Assembly: GCA_963924555.1 (NCBI GenBank)
Contig: OZ004587.1
Span: 6,898,075 to 6,962,074, forward strand
Reading direction: 5' to 3'
Length of the DNA: 64,000 bases
Origin: Crambe crambe
Taxonomy: Eukaryota; Porifera; Demospongiae; Poecilosclerida; Crambeidae
Part shown: one piece after another, positions 26,101 to 37,910 of the stretch
Numbering within the stretch: the first letter of the stretch is position 1
How the letters are laid out: every line of letters starts with the position of its first letter
Notes under the pieces: generated by a model
Database searches by the model: none
Seen by the model: the letters and a program-made list of their open reading frames with translations, nothing else
Told to the model about the DNA's origin: nothing
Translations under genes and position numbers: made by a program

Positions 26101-29100
26101 TAATCAAACAGCAAGACATTGATAATGCTGGAGAATATGCTCGCTGTACCATTCGAGGAGATGCTGATGACGTCTTTAAGGATAAAGAGAGAATTGAGTA
26201 TGAGAGTGTTTTTGATAGGTTGAGTAGTGGGGCTCGTCTTTTGATTGAAGGTCGTCCAGGTAGTGGAAAGACCACCCTAGTCCACAAAGTCAGTCAAGAT
26301 TGGGCTAAAGATAGATTGAAGTTTGATCAAGTCAGACTCTTGTTTTTAATCCATCTCCGTGGATTTCTTAGTGATCCCAACATTAAACTGCCCGATATTC
26401 TTGAATGCTATTGTAACAGTCCAACATTAAAGGACATTTTGAAGTATGCAGATAAGCACAATGGTTTGGGGCTTTGCTTTATCCTTGATGGGTTAGATGA
26501 ATACTTGCCTAAGAAAAAAGATACATTTATCCATAAGCTCATCAAAAGATCAGAGCTTCCAAAAGCTCTCATCATAGTAGCCTCTCGTCCTGCTGCTGTA
26601 GCTGATTTTAGGCCCATAGCATCAAGGCAAATAGAGGTTCTTGGGTTTCTAAAAGAACAAATATCTGAGTATATAAAAGAATATAACTTTTCAGATATAT
26701 CAAAATGTTCTGAATTACTCAAATACCTTGATCACCACTCTAATGTGCATCACATGTGCTATTTGCCCATTCATACTGCCATGGTGTGTTTTCTCTGTCA
26801 AGCTGATAGAAGCCTTCCCGAAACAGAAACTGGTATATACCAAGAATTTACTATATGTTATTTTCTGCGTGCATTACGTCAACTAAATGATGACGAAAAT
26901 ATTTATATAGACTCAATTGAATCACTCCCATCTTCTGAAAGAGAGTCATATATGAAGATTTGCAAGCTTGCCTTTGAAATGACTGTATCTTCAAAACAAG
27001 TGATGAAACAAAAAGATGTCCAAAATTTTTTTGATGCTCAAAGTAGCCGGGATTATCTTGGTTTAATTACTGTTGATAAAGTAGCTTTAAAACATGGTTT
27101 CCAAAAACTATACACGTTTCTTCACTTTACCTTTCAAGAATTCCTCACAGCATACCACATCTCTAACCTTGAAGAAGAGGAACAAACTAAACTGGTCAAC
27201 AAATATCAGAATGCCAAACAGATGCAAAATGTTTGGAAATTTTACTGTGGGTTGATCAAATTTGACAGCAATAAATTTAGAAGCTTAGTGAATAATACAC
27301 AAACTGGAACTTTGTATAAAGTCCAGTGTTCCTTTGAGTCTCAACAGCCAAACACATGTGCTACCATGGTAGAAGATGGTAGTCTCTGTTTCAAAGATAA
27401 GTTCTTGACTCCTTCAGATTTCACTGCCATTGGTTTTGTTATTTCCCATGCAACACAGGGTACACTAAATAGACTTGTATTTGATGGATGTACATTAGGA
27501 CCAGAGGGAATAGAGGTGCTTGTTAAGAAAGCTGGAGAAAAGCTTTCGTTGGTGACTACTCTATGTTTTCATGGTCACAACTGTGCTCCTGAGAAATTGA
27601 AAACGGTAAACATAATGGTCCATGTGTTACCTTCTTTGGAAATTTTGGACATTACCAATACTCAGCTTGGTGAAGAGGCAGTGACAGCTTTAATTGGTGA
27701 TGGTAAGCATTCCAATCTTCATCCCAATCTTCATTTTCTCAAGACTGATGCTAAACTTTATTCTTCAAGTTATCATACATCTATGTTGATTCAAGGTTTC
27801 AGATCCCAATGTAAGAAAGTCATTAATGTTTGGTTTCCTGACTTTTCCAAGAAATATCTATCTTCCTTGTTATCCCTTCCATTCTATTTCTGCTCAGTTG
27901 GTAACTTATCTGATGTAAACATGAGCTTTTGTAAGCTTCGATTGGTAGAAGTTAAGATCCTTTCAGATGATCTCAAAATGAATTCTGTTCATAATAGACG
28001 ACTTAGCCTTATTAACTGTGGCATCACTGATGAAGGAGCTAAGGTTCTCTCTGGTGGTATTGGCTGTAGCAAGCTTGAAATTCTTGAACTTAACCTTAAT
28101 GACATAGGTGATGAAGGAGCACTAGCTCTTGCCCACAGTATTGAATCATGCATCAGTCTCCATACACTAAACTTGAGCAGCAATTCTATAGGTAATGATG
28201 GAGCAATGGCCATTGTTGAAGCTATAGTATCAAAGCATGACAAAAATTTTAACCTTTATTTATGGAATAATGATATTACCAAGTATGGTGCTGACGCCTT
28301 ATTTCAAATCAAAGAGAATATTAATATGAACTCACTGACTATTGATGGTAGAAATATAGGGAGTAGTGGAGTAGCTGCTGCAGTGGCAAATTTAAAGGAT
28401 GAGGGAAAAGATGCTTTGAATGATTTTGGAAACCTGCTCACACTCAATCTATCCTGCAATTCAATCGGTGATATTGGTGCAAAAAAACTTGCTGGCGCTC
28501 TTAAAATTTGCTCACACATAAAATTAACTTCACTTAATTTATCTAGCAATTCAATTGGATCTGATGGTGCCAAAGCACTTGCTGATGTTCTTAAGCACTG
28601 CACTGTATTAGGTACATTGGATATTAGTGATAATGATATTCGTGTGGCTGGTGTAAAGGCCCTTGCTGGGGCATTGAAAAATTGCATGGATCTGCATACC
28701 CTAAATATTGCTTGCAATAGCCTTCATAAAGATGGTGCTGTGGCTTTGGCTGATCTACTCACACACTGTCCCAACCTATGCAAACTTATGATTGCTGATA
28801 ACAGTATTGGTGTACATGGCTCACAGGTCCTTGCTGGTGCTATGAGGTACTGCAAAGATTTGCACATACTTGATATCTCTCGTAATGATATAGGTATTGA
28901 AGGTTCTGAGGCTTTTGCTGGTGCTATTAAGCAGTTTATCAAACTGCAAACACTTGATGTTGCTCATAATCACATTGGGGAAATTGGTACAAGAGCTTTA
29001 GTCTGTGCTATCGAGAATTGCACTGATCTACACACACTCAAATTTTCTTATACCAACATTGATGTAGAAACTATAAAAGCTTTTGCAACTACTGTCAGGT

Positions 29101-31073
29101 ACTGCAGTAAATTATCTACACTTCATCTTGATCACTGTGGTCTTAATAATTCTGATGTTCAAATTTTAGCTGATGCTCTTAAGTATTGCAAAAATATGCT
29201 CAACCTTGATATTAGCTTTAATTATATCGGTATTGATGGTGCAAAGACTCTTGCTAGTGCTCTTAAAGAGTATCATAACCTTCACTCACTTGATGTTAGT
29301 CGTAATGATATTGGTAATGATGGTGCACAGGCTCTTGCTCATGCTATTAAGAACTGTCGTAATCTACACACACTTGATGTAAGTCACAATAAGATTGGTA
29401 GGGATGGTGCAATAGCTTTTGCTGATGCTATAAAGCACTGCAGTAACCTGTCCACACTTGAACTAAGTCACAATAATTTTAGTCATGACAGTATCAAAGC
29501 CATTACTGGTGCTATCAAGCACTGCTCTAACCTGTACTCACTTGGTATCTGTAATATTGGATTTCCAAAGTCTTCAGATAGTGAGCAGCAGTACAAGGAT
29601 GAGATACTTCAAGCTCTTTCTGTAGCTATTAGGCACAATAGCAACTTATACAAATTGGACATAGCACGAAATGATATTGGCGGAAGTGGCATGAAGGTTC
29701 TTGCTGATGCTATAAAGTGCTGTAGTAACTTGCATACACTTATGCTTGGTCATAATAAAATCGGTCCAGAAGGTTCAGAGGCTCTTGCTGATGCTATAAA
29801 GTGCTGTAGTAACTTGCACACTCTTGATATTGGATATAACTACCTTGCTGACAAAGGTGTGAAGGTTCTTGGTAAAGCTTTAGAGCACTGCAGTTGTCTG
29901 CACACACTCATTGTCTCTTGTAACACGATAAGAGAAGTTGGCATATATGCTCTTTCTGTTGCTATTAGGAACAATAGCAACTTATACAAATTGGACATAG
30001 CACGAAATGATATTGGTGGAAGTGGCATGAAGGTTCTTGCTGATGCTATTAAACATTGTAGTAGACTGCATCCACTTATGCTTGGTCATAATAAAATCGG
30101 TCCAGAAGGTTCAGAGGCTCTTGCTGATGCTATAAAGTGCTGTAGTAACTTGCATACACTTATGCTTGGTCATAATAAAATCGGTCCAGAAGGTTCAGAG
30201 GCTCTTGCTGATGCTATAAAGTGCTGTAGTAACTTGCACACTCTTGATGTTGGATATAACTACCTTGGTGACAAAGGTGTGAAGGTTCTTGCTAAAGCTT
30301 TAGAGCACTGCAGTTGTCTGCACACACTCATTGTCTCTTGTAACACGATAAGAGAAGTTGGCATACAAGCTCTTGCTGATGCTATAGAGTGCTGTAGTAA
30401 CTTGCACACTCTTGATGTTGGATATAACTACCTTGGTGACAAAGGTGTGAAGGTTCTTGCTAAAGCTTTAGAGCACTGCAGTTGTCTGCACACACTCATT
30501 GTCTCTTGTAACACGATAAGAGAAGTTGGCATACATGCTCTTACTGAAGCTATTAAGTGTCACAGCAAACTACATGTACTTGATATTTCATTAAATATGA
30601 TTGGTTCTGGATGTGATACTCCTATAGTTTGGGACACTAGATTTAGGATTGGTCATGGAGATTTGTCTGATAAGAATTCATCTGATAAGAATGGTGGAGT
30701 AGTAGCTCTTGCTGATGCTATAATGTGCTGCAGCAATAACTTTCATACTCTTATTATCGATAACAGTCTTCTTACAGGGAATGACATTAATATTGTAGCT
30801 AAAGCTCTTACAGAATGCAGTAATCTACATGTTCTAGACTTTTCTGATAATGATATTGGAAATGATGGTGCACAAGGTATCACTGACATTATGAAAAGTT
30901 GTAGAAAATTGCAGAGTCTTGATATCAGTGATACCAAAATTGGAAAAGAAGGCGCAAGTGCTATTGCTGATTCAATCAAATATTGTCATGACCTCAAGAC
31001 ACTCAAATATGATGAAATTGAAAGTAATGGTGAAGAGGTTCTTAGACTTGCCTGGCAACAACATAATATTTAA
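23119..31073 (+). CDS. NLR protein: CARD - Death - Ig-like - NACHT - LRR, copy 1
   Basis: Candidate cytosolic immune sensor of 2312 residues from two exons, 23119-23473 and 24490-31073 (phase-1 join; acceptor tgctgcag). Domains: CARD-like helical fold about 8-98 (RKLEIALKSDRDIAQFL...); Pro/Ser/Thr linker about 119-175; helical region; Death-like domain about 430-520 (WKKVAIFLDLPHDLIISI); Ig-like domain about 531-620 (LSYQWYKDGEKL...GSYTCRIQQGD); NACHT with Walker A GRPGSGKTT about 706-714, Walker B LCFILDGLDEYL about 781-792 and sensor-type ALIIVASRPAA about 811; winged-helix-like stretch; then about 40 LRRs of the ribonuclease-inhibitor type (~28 residues, 'LDIS.NDIG..GA..LA.AIK.C..L') from about 1110 to the end. 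The CARD-NACHT-LRR core is the bona fide NLR layout described for Amphimedon. The Ig-like domain before the NACHT is unusual. Paralogue at 53.1-60.5 kb. Confidence 0.9.
29643..30540 (+). repeat. Recent tandem duplication of LRRs inside NLR copy 1
   Basis: A 336-bp unit (112 residues, four 28-residue LRRs) starting near 29643 recurs from 29979 almost unchanged, and the sub-block 'HTLDVGYNYLGDKGVKVLAK' repeats again up to about 30540. DNA identity is far above that of other LRRs in the gene, so the expansion is recent. Confidence 0.9.
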
Positions 31074-31745
31074 AGATGTACTTATCTACTCTCTCAGCTA
31101 GCTGTTAGCTATTTAGAATTTTAACAGTTTAGAACTAGCTACATATCACTTGTAATTGTTTGGATAATCGCTCGTACACAGCATTTAAAGATTTTTGAAA
31201 CTCCACTTCCACTGAGTGATGCACATATGAAGTCTTCAGGCAACAAAAAAAACTAGACAGACATTCGTTATTATTGTCATGCAAAATGCAACTTTTTAGT
31301 TGCATCAAGTTTAATTTTTTGGGTTACCACGCACTCTGGGGTCCTCATCCTGTAACCTGGGGTCAGAGGTTAAAGTCTCTGATACTGACGAGAGTGCTTA
31401 ACATATTATATTGAAATCATTACTACACCTTCCTAGGAATTCCACCTTGGAGGGGAAGCTCATGGAACATGTAGCCAAAAATGCCTAAAATAATATTTTT
31501 AAATGCTTGTGATCCTAAAATATCCTACTTAGAAGTATTTTTGTCGTAATAAAATTTGGCAATATCTTGGGGGGGGGGGGGGGGGGGGGAGCTTCCCCTG
31601 CATTCCCCTCCTTAGATGAAACCCCCCTGACCTAGTACCCATAATGCCCATAATGTATGCATGTGGCAACATTGGTAAGGAATTATTCAATAGATCAATA
31701 GGTCAGTAGGTCATATGTGAAGGATAAACAATGTGGTTATGATTA
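31074..31745. other. 3' flank of NLR copy 1
   Basis: 3' UTR-like AT-rich sequence containing the 67-bp structured element at 31331-31397 and a poly-G run near 31570-31589. No coding signal. Confidence 0.6.
31331..31397. other. Conserved 67-bp foldable element downstream of NLR copy 1
   Basis: Begins GCACTCT and ends AGAGTGC (7-bp closing stem). Inside, AACCT/AGGTT and CAGAG/CTCTG can also pair. The copy downstream of the other NLR (60641-60707) has the same length and only four differences, all transitions, while surrounding 3' flank is hardly alignable. Could be a 3' UTR RNA structure or a small repeat end. Confidence 0.5.
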
Positions 31746-32703
31746 CAGTGAAACCTCTTCTAACGGACGTTCTCTATAGCGGACACCTCCCTAACGGACG
31801 AAATCAGATGCACCAATCAATCCTACTATAGGCATAATACATTTTAAAACCTCCATATAGTGGACCCTCCCTAATCCGGCCAACGGACACTAACTCAGAC
31901 ACAATATCAAACTTTCACCTCCACTTACGGACATAGTGGGTGGGGCTAGGTGCTGAATTAGCAAAACAATTATGTTATGATCGATGTTACTAGCTATAGC
32001 AGTCCTCCTGATATAAGGGATTCAATAATTTCTTTCATCCTGTTCACATAGAGTTCTGGGCCATAAAATCAATATGTGCATGGAACTTCAACTGTACAGC
32101 ACAACTATCTTTAGCATTGGTTGGCTCTCTCTTAAGAAGCACGATGACAGGAGTCCACTTCTCCTTATATACATGGTGGCCTCTGATGAACGACTCTAGT
32201 TCAGTCACAGTCAAAGCACTACCAGCTTGGGAGGCCATTGATCATCAGATCATCTATGAGAGATCGAGAGAGTAGAGCTAGAATGTGCACATGATCCAAG
32301 GAAATTAACCAAACAAAGTACCATACATGACTACTTTCAGTAGCTAACTTCAGTATCTCATGATCTGTCTGTTTTCCTAAGAGAGCTTTTCCATGAATAT
32401 AAAGGCATCACATTACCAATAAGGGAAAAACCATTCTATAAAGGACACCTCTGAATAATGAATAATTCAAGAGTGAAATCTGTAATCCGTAATAAAAATT
32501 AAAAAAATTAAAAAAAAAAATTAAAAAAAATAATATATTATTGGGACACTAGATTTAGGATTGGTCATGGAGATTATTTTTTATTTTTAAAAATAAAAAA
32601 TAAATCCGTAATAAATAGGATCCGTAATAAATAAGTGAATAATACCTGAATAATGGACAAAACTGCTTGTCCCAAGTATATCCGTTATTCGGAGGTTCCA
32701 CTG
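31746..32703. mobile_element. TA-flanked inverted-repeat element (Tc1/mariner or pogo-like), non-autonomous
   Basis: Ends CAGTGAAACCTC (31746) and GAGGTTCCACTG (to 32703) are inverted copies that extend into 'TAACGGA'; both ends are flanked by TA (31744-31745 and 32704-32705), the target site typical of the Tc1/mariner-pogo group. No transposase is visible. The interior contains a HIRAN-like fragment on the minus strand and an AT-rich stretch with a 35-bp piece identical to NLR coding sequence. Confidence 0.75.
32044..32238 (-). pseudogene. HIRAN-like protein fragment within the TIR element
   Basis: A 64-residue minus-strand reading frame (ESFIRGHHVYKEKWTP...REPTNAKDSCAV) resembles the start of a HIRAN-type domain (pattern G..Y.......L.REP.N..D..AV). 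It stops short of a full domain and has no visible continuation, so it is likely a captured gene fragment. Confidence 0.4.
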
Positions 32704-34165
32704 TATAAAGAGTTCTGGTGACCTAGTGCAATATTCTTAGCTGCATGGGTGAGGTCGAAGAGATATGTCAGGGTGACGGTCAGATGGCAATGTATGTAGT
32801 GTATCACAAATTCTTTCAGGCTAGATAGTTACGTAGCTAGGAATACTTTGTAACAAAATTATCAAATAATAGGAGCTCGTTATCTCTCAATCTGAGTGTA
32901 CAGAGACTAACAGTTCTCAGATCCAGGGCAAAAGGTCCTACAGCTTTAACCAGGATGATTCCTATGGCACATACTGTGCTTACATATCGTCAACCGTCTA
33001 TACACTGTAAGCTTAGTTAGCCTTTTCCTATCCGCCTTATTACACTGAATTATTAATTATTATTGTACAGTATATCCACAATCCTGTTGCTGCGCATGCG
33101 CATCTAAATTAATACAACAAGAAAAAAGACAAATTTGTGTATTAAGTGTGCAGCCATTGATCCTGGTGATTTCTTTCAGGTTCTTCTTCACCTCTGCACC
33201 TTCTTGTTCTCTGCCCGAACTATGAGTGAAGATATTGAAGCCTCCCTCTCAGTCGATCATCCCTGAAGAATATAATATTAAAAATTAATGTCATTGAGCT
33301 TTTTCTCGGCAAGGGAATGCATACATTTGGAAAGCATAGGTGGAGGGCATGAAGGAATAACTACTTGTTATGAATATAAATTGGGGTCACTAGAAACAAC
33401 TTAACTTTTTCAAAAAAGGTACGCAAAGAAACACTCAGCTAATGTGAACTATTGGCTAAAACTCTTGAATACATGCAAAGTTCACTACATTTTAGGTATG
33501 AGGGCATGAAGTAGAGTGTACACTAAACTCTGAAACTGTAAGTTGAATATTTACTCTTTCATGTAAGAGGATACAGGTACACAAAGCCAAAAAGGCTGGT
33601 ATGGGTATCCTAGCAGCAAAAAAATTGCTTTTTGCACGGGTAAGGTGGTGAAGTTACTAGCTATGCTATGGGCTTACTTCTGAACTTCGAGAGGTCGATT
33701 CCTCCACGTTAGGCTTTTTCAGCTCTTCCACACACCGCAATACGGATTGTACCATGCAAATTGTATTGTTGCTACACAGCGAAAAATCTACAACTTGTAA
33801 CAGGTCTGGACTGCCCCACATACCAGTTATGACCTGTGCACAGGTCTGTAATGGGTCAGTAAAATCTACAAGTCTGTAACAGGTCCGTATTTTTGGACTG
33901 TATCAGACCTGCTGCCCCACCAACTGCCTACAGATCAAAAATTAGTACTTCCGGTGCCTAGGGTTTACGAATTTTTGTTCTGTTACATACCTGTTACAGA
34001 ATGCTTACAAGTTGTAGATGTTTCCAATCCCGGTGTAGTAGTGAAATGGGGCCCCCCTGGATTTGGGGCCCCCCATCCCCAAATCACTAGAGATTTAGGG
34101 CTGGGGGGGGGGGGGGGGCCATACAACTAGGGTTATGGGGACCCCATAGTCCCCATATTCCTAGG
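32704..34165. other. Intergenic spacer, no gene seen
   Basis: Contains a perfect TGCGCATGCGCA at 33091-33102 (NRF-1-like) that could mark an unannotated promoter, but no convincing exon is visible beside it. Around 33,790-34,020 there are inverted copies of 'ctacaacttgtaacaggtct'-like sequence, and 34,040-34,130 is G/C-run rich. Confidence 0.5.
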
Positions 34166-34622
34166 GCTATAGGGACCAGTCAGTGATATGGGGCCCCCTC
34201 AATTTTCCAAGCTTCCTAGCAAAATAAAAGCTTTTGCTATAGGGACCAGTCAGTGATATGGGGCCCCCTCAATTTTCCAAGCTTCCTAGCAAAATAAAAG
34301 CTTTTGCTATAGGGACCAGTCAGTGATATGGGGCCCCCTCAATTTTCCAAGCTTCCTAGCAAAATAAAAGCTTTTGCTATAGGGACCAGTCAGTGATATG
34401 GGGCTCCCTCAATTTTCCAAGCTTCCTAGCAAAATAAAAGTTATAGGGACCAGTCAGTGATATGGGGCTCCCTCAATTTTCCAAGCTTCCTAGCAAAATA
34501 AGCTATAGGGACCAGTCAGTGATATGGGGCTCTCTCAATTTTCCAAGCTTCCTAGCAAAATAAAAGCTGTCAGTGATATGGGGCTCCCTCAGTTTTCCAA
34601 GCTTCCTAACAAAATAAAAGCT
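34166..34622. repeat. 70-bp minisatellite, seven units
   Basis: Unit 'tatagggaccagtcagtgat' continuing through 'ctcaattttccaagcttcct' to 'aaaagcttttgc'. The first three units are 70 bp apart exactly ('gggccccctc' at 34191, 34261, 34331); later units are shortened and carry 'gggctccctc'. Confidence 0.95.
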
Positions 34623-34819
34623 TATGGTGTCTGAATATTGTCCTCCCAAAATTTATCCCAGTGGACAATTTTCACCAGTGAATAATGTCCATAATTCACT
34701 GTCCCCCCTCAGTGAATAATGAAATCCTCAAGGCCGAAGAATTGTCACTGCATGGATGCGAGAGAGAGATTGGTAGTTTTCTCCAGTCTAGCTAGACATC
34801 TCAGACTACATCTGCTTCT

Positions 34820-35005
34820 CTACAAATGCAACTAGGGCAGCATCGAACAACCAACTGGAGTACAAGTTTAATCGCACCATCGTGGGCCGCCACTTCTATT
34901 TCAGCAGAATATCACGGCTGTGGAACTCAATACCTCAAGTGAATCTTGAAAAGTCATTCCAAGTTATTAAAGCTCAACTTTTACAGTTTTCATGGCACAT
35001 TTCAT
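34820..35005 (+). mobile_element. 3' fragment of a LINE reverse-transcriptase ORF
   Basis: Plus-strand translation reads NNQLEYKFNRTIVGRHFYF then SRISRLWNSIPQVNLEKSF, which matches the C-terminal 'R..RLWNSLP......s...FK..L' signature of non-LTR retrotransposon polyproteins. No more of the element is visible upstream, as expected for a 5'-truncated LINE. Confidence 0.6.
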
Positions 35006-35010
35006 GAACA

Positions 35011-36297
35011 ACTTTAATCAAGCCAGGCTATGTACATATCATATATGCTGTCCATGCTCAACATGCCATTTGACTAATCCTTAACCTACTAATAGTCACT
35101 ACAAATTTTTATTTTTATACTATAGTTCTCTAAGTCACTTTATTTTATTTCACTTTATTTTATTTCCAGCTTCACCAGCACGTGGTGTTAGTCTGGCAAC
35201 ATGTTTCACTATGCTTTAGTTCTGTAGCACCAAACTCTTTATCAATAACATGTTGAGAAGTCAAAAAAAAATCACCTTGGAAGAAGCATGGAAGAAGCGT
35301 GGTAAAACTCTAGCTATATATCACGTGCTAGATGAGAAAATGTCATCTTGGTCCACAACTGGATAGTTCTACCACAAAATAGCTATCTAGCTAGGTGAGG
35401 TTCCCTATTTTCTACTCAGTAAGCTGTGTCACATAACACTAGAAAAGTATCTCAGTCTGTATGGTCAACGTCACAGAGTCTATGAAGCAAGCCACACTCG
35501 ATCGTGGTTATAATACTCCAACTGACTCTAACACACCATTAGAATGCTGTATAGCTATGAGGAATCTATATAGAAACTATGTATCTTTGCCTCTTGTATG
35601 CAATGCATGCCAGCTAGCCCAAGTCAATGGCGCCTACCTCACACGGTTAGCCCCCTGAAACTCATGGCAGCTAGCTATGCATGCCTAGATGCAGGCACGC
35701 ATGAACCTAGTGTCTCTAGGGGCTAACTCCAAGAAGCTCTGCCCACCAAATTAACACATCAGCCTAGCGCCTATAGCAATTTTTATATGCTGCAGTTTTG
35801 TGGATCTTCCTCCTCCTCATTCTTAGACTGCTTGTCATACACTCCACCTGTCAAGTACTCTTTTGATGGCTGTGTAGGAATACTGACATAGCTAGCTGCT
35901 ATTCCCAGCTGATTGCCAGCACGCGACTACACACCCCGACAAAAAATGGTCTATATCTAGCTATATAGCTGGCGCCAGCCTGCATACATAGTCTCGCTAG
36001 CCACTATCTCGCTCACTATACTTTGCACCACACACATTTATTATAGTGAGGGAGAAAGGAGTCTGGCTAGCGAGACTGCTGCATACACTACTGGACACCT
36101 TGCTGAAAGTGGGGGACTATTTTCACTGGGGGGGGGGGGGGGACACTTTTCACTAGTGAAATGTGTCCTAGGGGGACAATTTTCACTGAGGGGGGACACT
36201 TTTCACTAGTGAAATGTGTCCTAGGGGGACAATTTTCCCTAGGGTATTTTATCCGGGGGGACAATTTTCTCAGGGGACATTATTCACTGCCACACTG
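35011..36297. other. Intergenic spacer with small inverted repeats
   Basis: No gene seen. An inverted pair 'agtctcgctagcc' (about 35,988) and 'ggctagcgagact' (about 36,065) forms a ~95-bp hairpin. From 36,118 to 36,245 a unit with 'cacttttcactagtgaaatg' and 'tgtcctagggggacaatttt' occurs twice and is itself partly palindromic. Confidence 0.6.
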
Positions 36298-36310
36298 GTA
36301 CGTCGATCTG

Positions 36311-36359
<49 letters not shown>
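36311..36359. repeat. (ATT)n microsatellite at left edge of foldback complex
   Basis: About 49 bp of ATT preceded by 'gtacgtcgatctg'. The same 13-mer precedes ATT runs at about 37,890 and, inverted, at about 40,722, so it marks the internal and external borders of the foldback arms. Confidence 0.9.
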
Positions 36360-36360
<1 letters not shown>

Positions 36361-36865
36361 AAGTGAATGCAAAAAATTTCTTCGAAATAAAATTGTGAAG
36401 TAGGGATGACCACAAATTTAGCACATAATAATTATTATAACTGCAGCTTCATTATGAAAACAAAGTACTGCAGCATCGAAGCAGTATGGCCCAAAAATCT
36501 AGCTGGAATATGTATTATAACTGCATGCAAGAGAGTGAACTTAGTGAAGTGACCCTTACCCATCATCAAGTACGAGATACTATTCCTACTTCACTCCCTT
36601 GGCCCTTGATCATGGGAGTGAAGTAGGAATAGTATCTTGTACTTGATGATGGGTAAGGGTCACTTCACTAAGTTAACTCTCTTGCATGCAGTTATACGTA
36701 ATACATATTCCAGCTAGATTTTTGGGCCATACTGCTTCGATGCTGCAGTACTTTGTTTTCATAATGAAGCTGCAGTTATAATAGCTATAATAATTATTAT
36801 GTGCTAAATTTGTGGTCATCCCTACTTCACAATTTTTTTTCGAAGAAATTTTTTGCATTCACTTG

Positions 36866-37908
36866 TTTGCATTCTTTTTCTTTGTGATTATGAAAATTGA
36901 TAGACACTAAAGGTATAGCTAATGCTTCCTTGATTGAACTAAATTTATTTAATGATCAAATTTTATAGTATTTCATTCTGTTCAGGGAGGAGAGTTTGAA
37001 GGATGATCATCTGCAGTGTAATGGAGTACTGAAAGGAGTGAACATTTTAAAAAGTGAACAGCATTAGCTAATTGTTACATATGTGATCACTGAAATAATT
37101 ATTGAGATGGTACGTATGTCTTGCTTGAGGGAGGAGTATGGGGAGTTTATGCATTTGGTGTAGTGATCATAATAGTGGATGCCATCAAATGGCCACATCC
37201 TGTGCAGGTGTTATATGAGGAGAACTGCTATTAATTGCCCCACCCCTTTTATGAGGTAATATCGCGAAGATTTTTTTCATACGAGGCTGCAGCACATTAT
37301 AGATAGCCCAGCTAGATTTTAGGCTATCCCTACTTAACCTTTTTATTTGAAGAAATTTTTTACGCTCACTTGTTTCTATCCTTTTTCTTGGTGCTTGAAG
37401 TTGAATGAGGGAGGCTACAGTACAGTACTATACAAAGCCAGCTCTACATAAACCTCTTTTGTAGGTACATACAGTGTCTCTGGTTGAAGAATTTGTTTAG
37501 CTATTTAAGTTTTGTTGATATAAAACTTTACAGCAACAGCAATGTAAATGACATGTACACGGCATGGTGAAGTGAGCTGACTACACTACAGCAAAGTACT
37601 GGCTATAATGCTACTATAGGATGAGCATCTGTACTGTAATTCAGCAAGGAGTGACTGGAACATCATCAGATAATAAATGAAGACCTTGGCTATAGCTAAA
37701 CTTAAGCTTACGTGGCTCCGCCCATAAGCCCGCCCCCTTCAAAATGGCGTAGAAAGATTAGCAGTGTTCCGAGTGCTATCGAATAGTGAAGTAGAGCCTT
37801 AGTCAAAACTAATAGCAAAAGATCAGCCTCTAGGTGCCGCTCTAACAGATGGCCAAAGCAGAATTTTGATGACTATAGCCAGTAAGTCGGTACGTCGATC
37901 TGATTATT
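36866..37908 (+). repeat. Left arm of foldback
   Basis: About 1.04 kb whose inverse complement is found at 40712-41762. Inner end reads 'gtacgtcgatctgattatta'. No coding sequence. Confidence 0.88.
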
Positions 37909-37910
37909 AT

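Larger units (their letters stand above)
8691..31400. repeat. Segmental duplication, copy 1
   Basis: Block holding the Roc-COR gene (minus its last exon), the Ig receptor gene and the NLR gene, repeated in the same order and orientation at about 42,570-60,710. The left edge is a TATG-type microsatellite in Roc-COR intron 5; the right edge lies shortly after a 67-bp conserved structured element downstream of the NLR. Confidence 0.9.

Noticed and set aside
27989-28942. Antisense frames rich in Ala/Pro/Ser opposite the NLR LRRs (also 57355-58473)
   Set aside because: They are shadows of the periodic LRR coding sequence on the other strand.
34166-34622. 70-bp tandem array as a CRISPR
   Set aside because: Units are directly adjacent with no unique spacers, and the genome is eukaryotic.
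35461-35658. Plus-strand frame of 65 codons as a small gene
   Set aside because: No recognisable motif, no splice or promoter signal, in a repeat-rich spacer; length is expected by chance.
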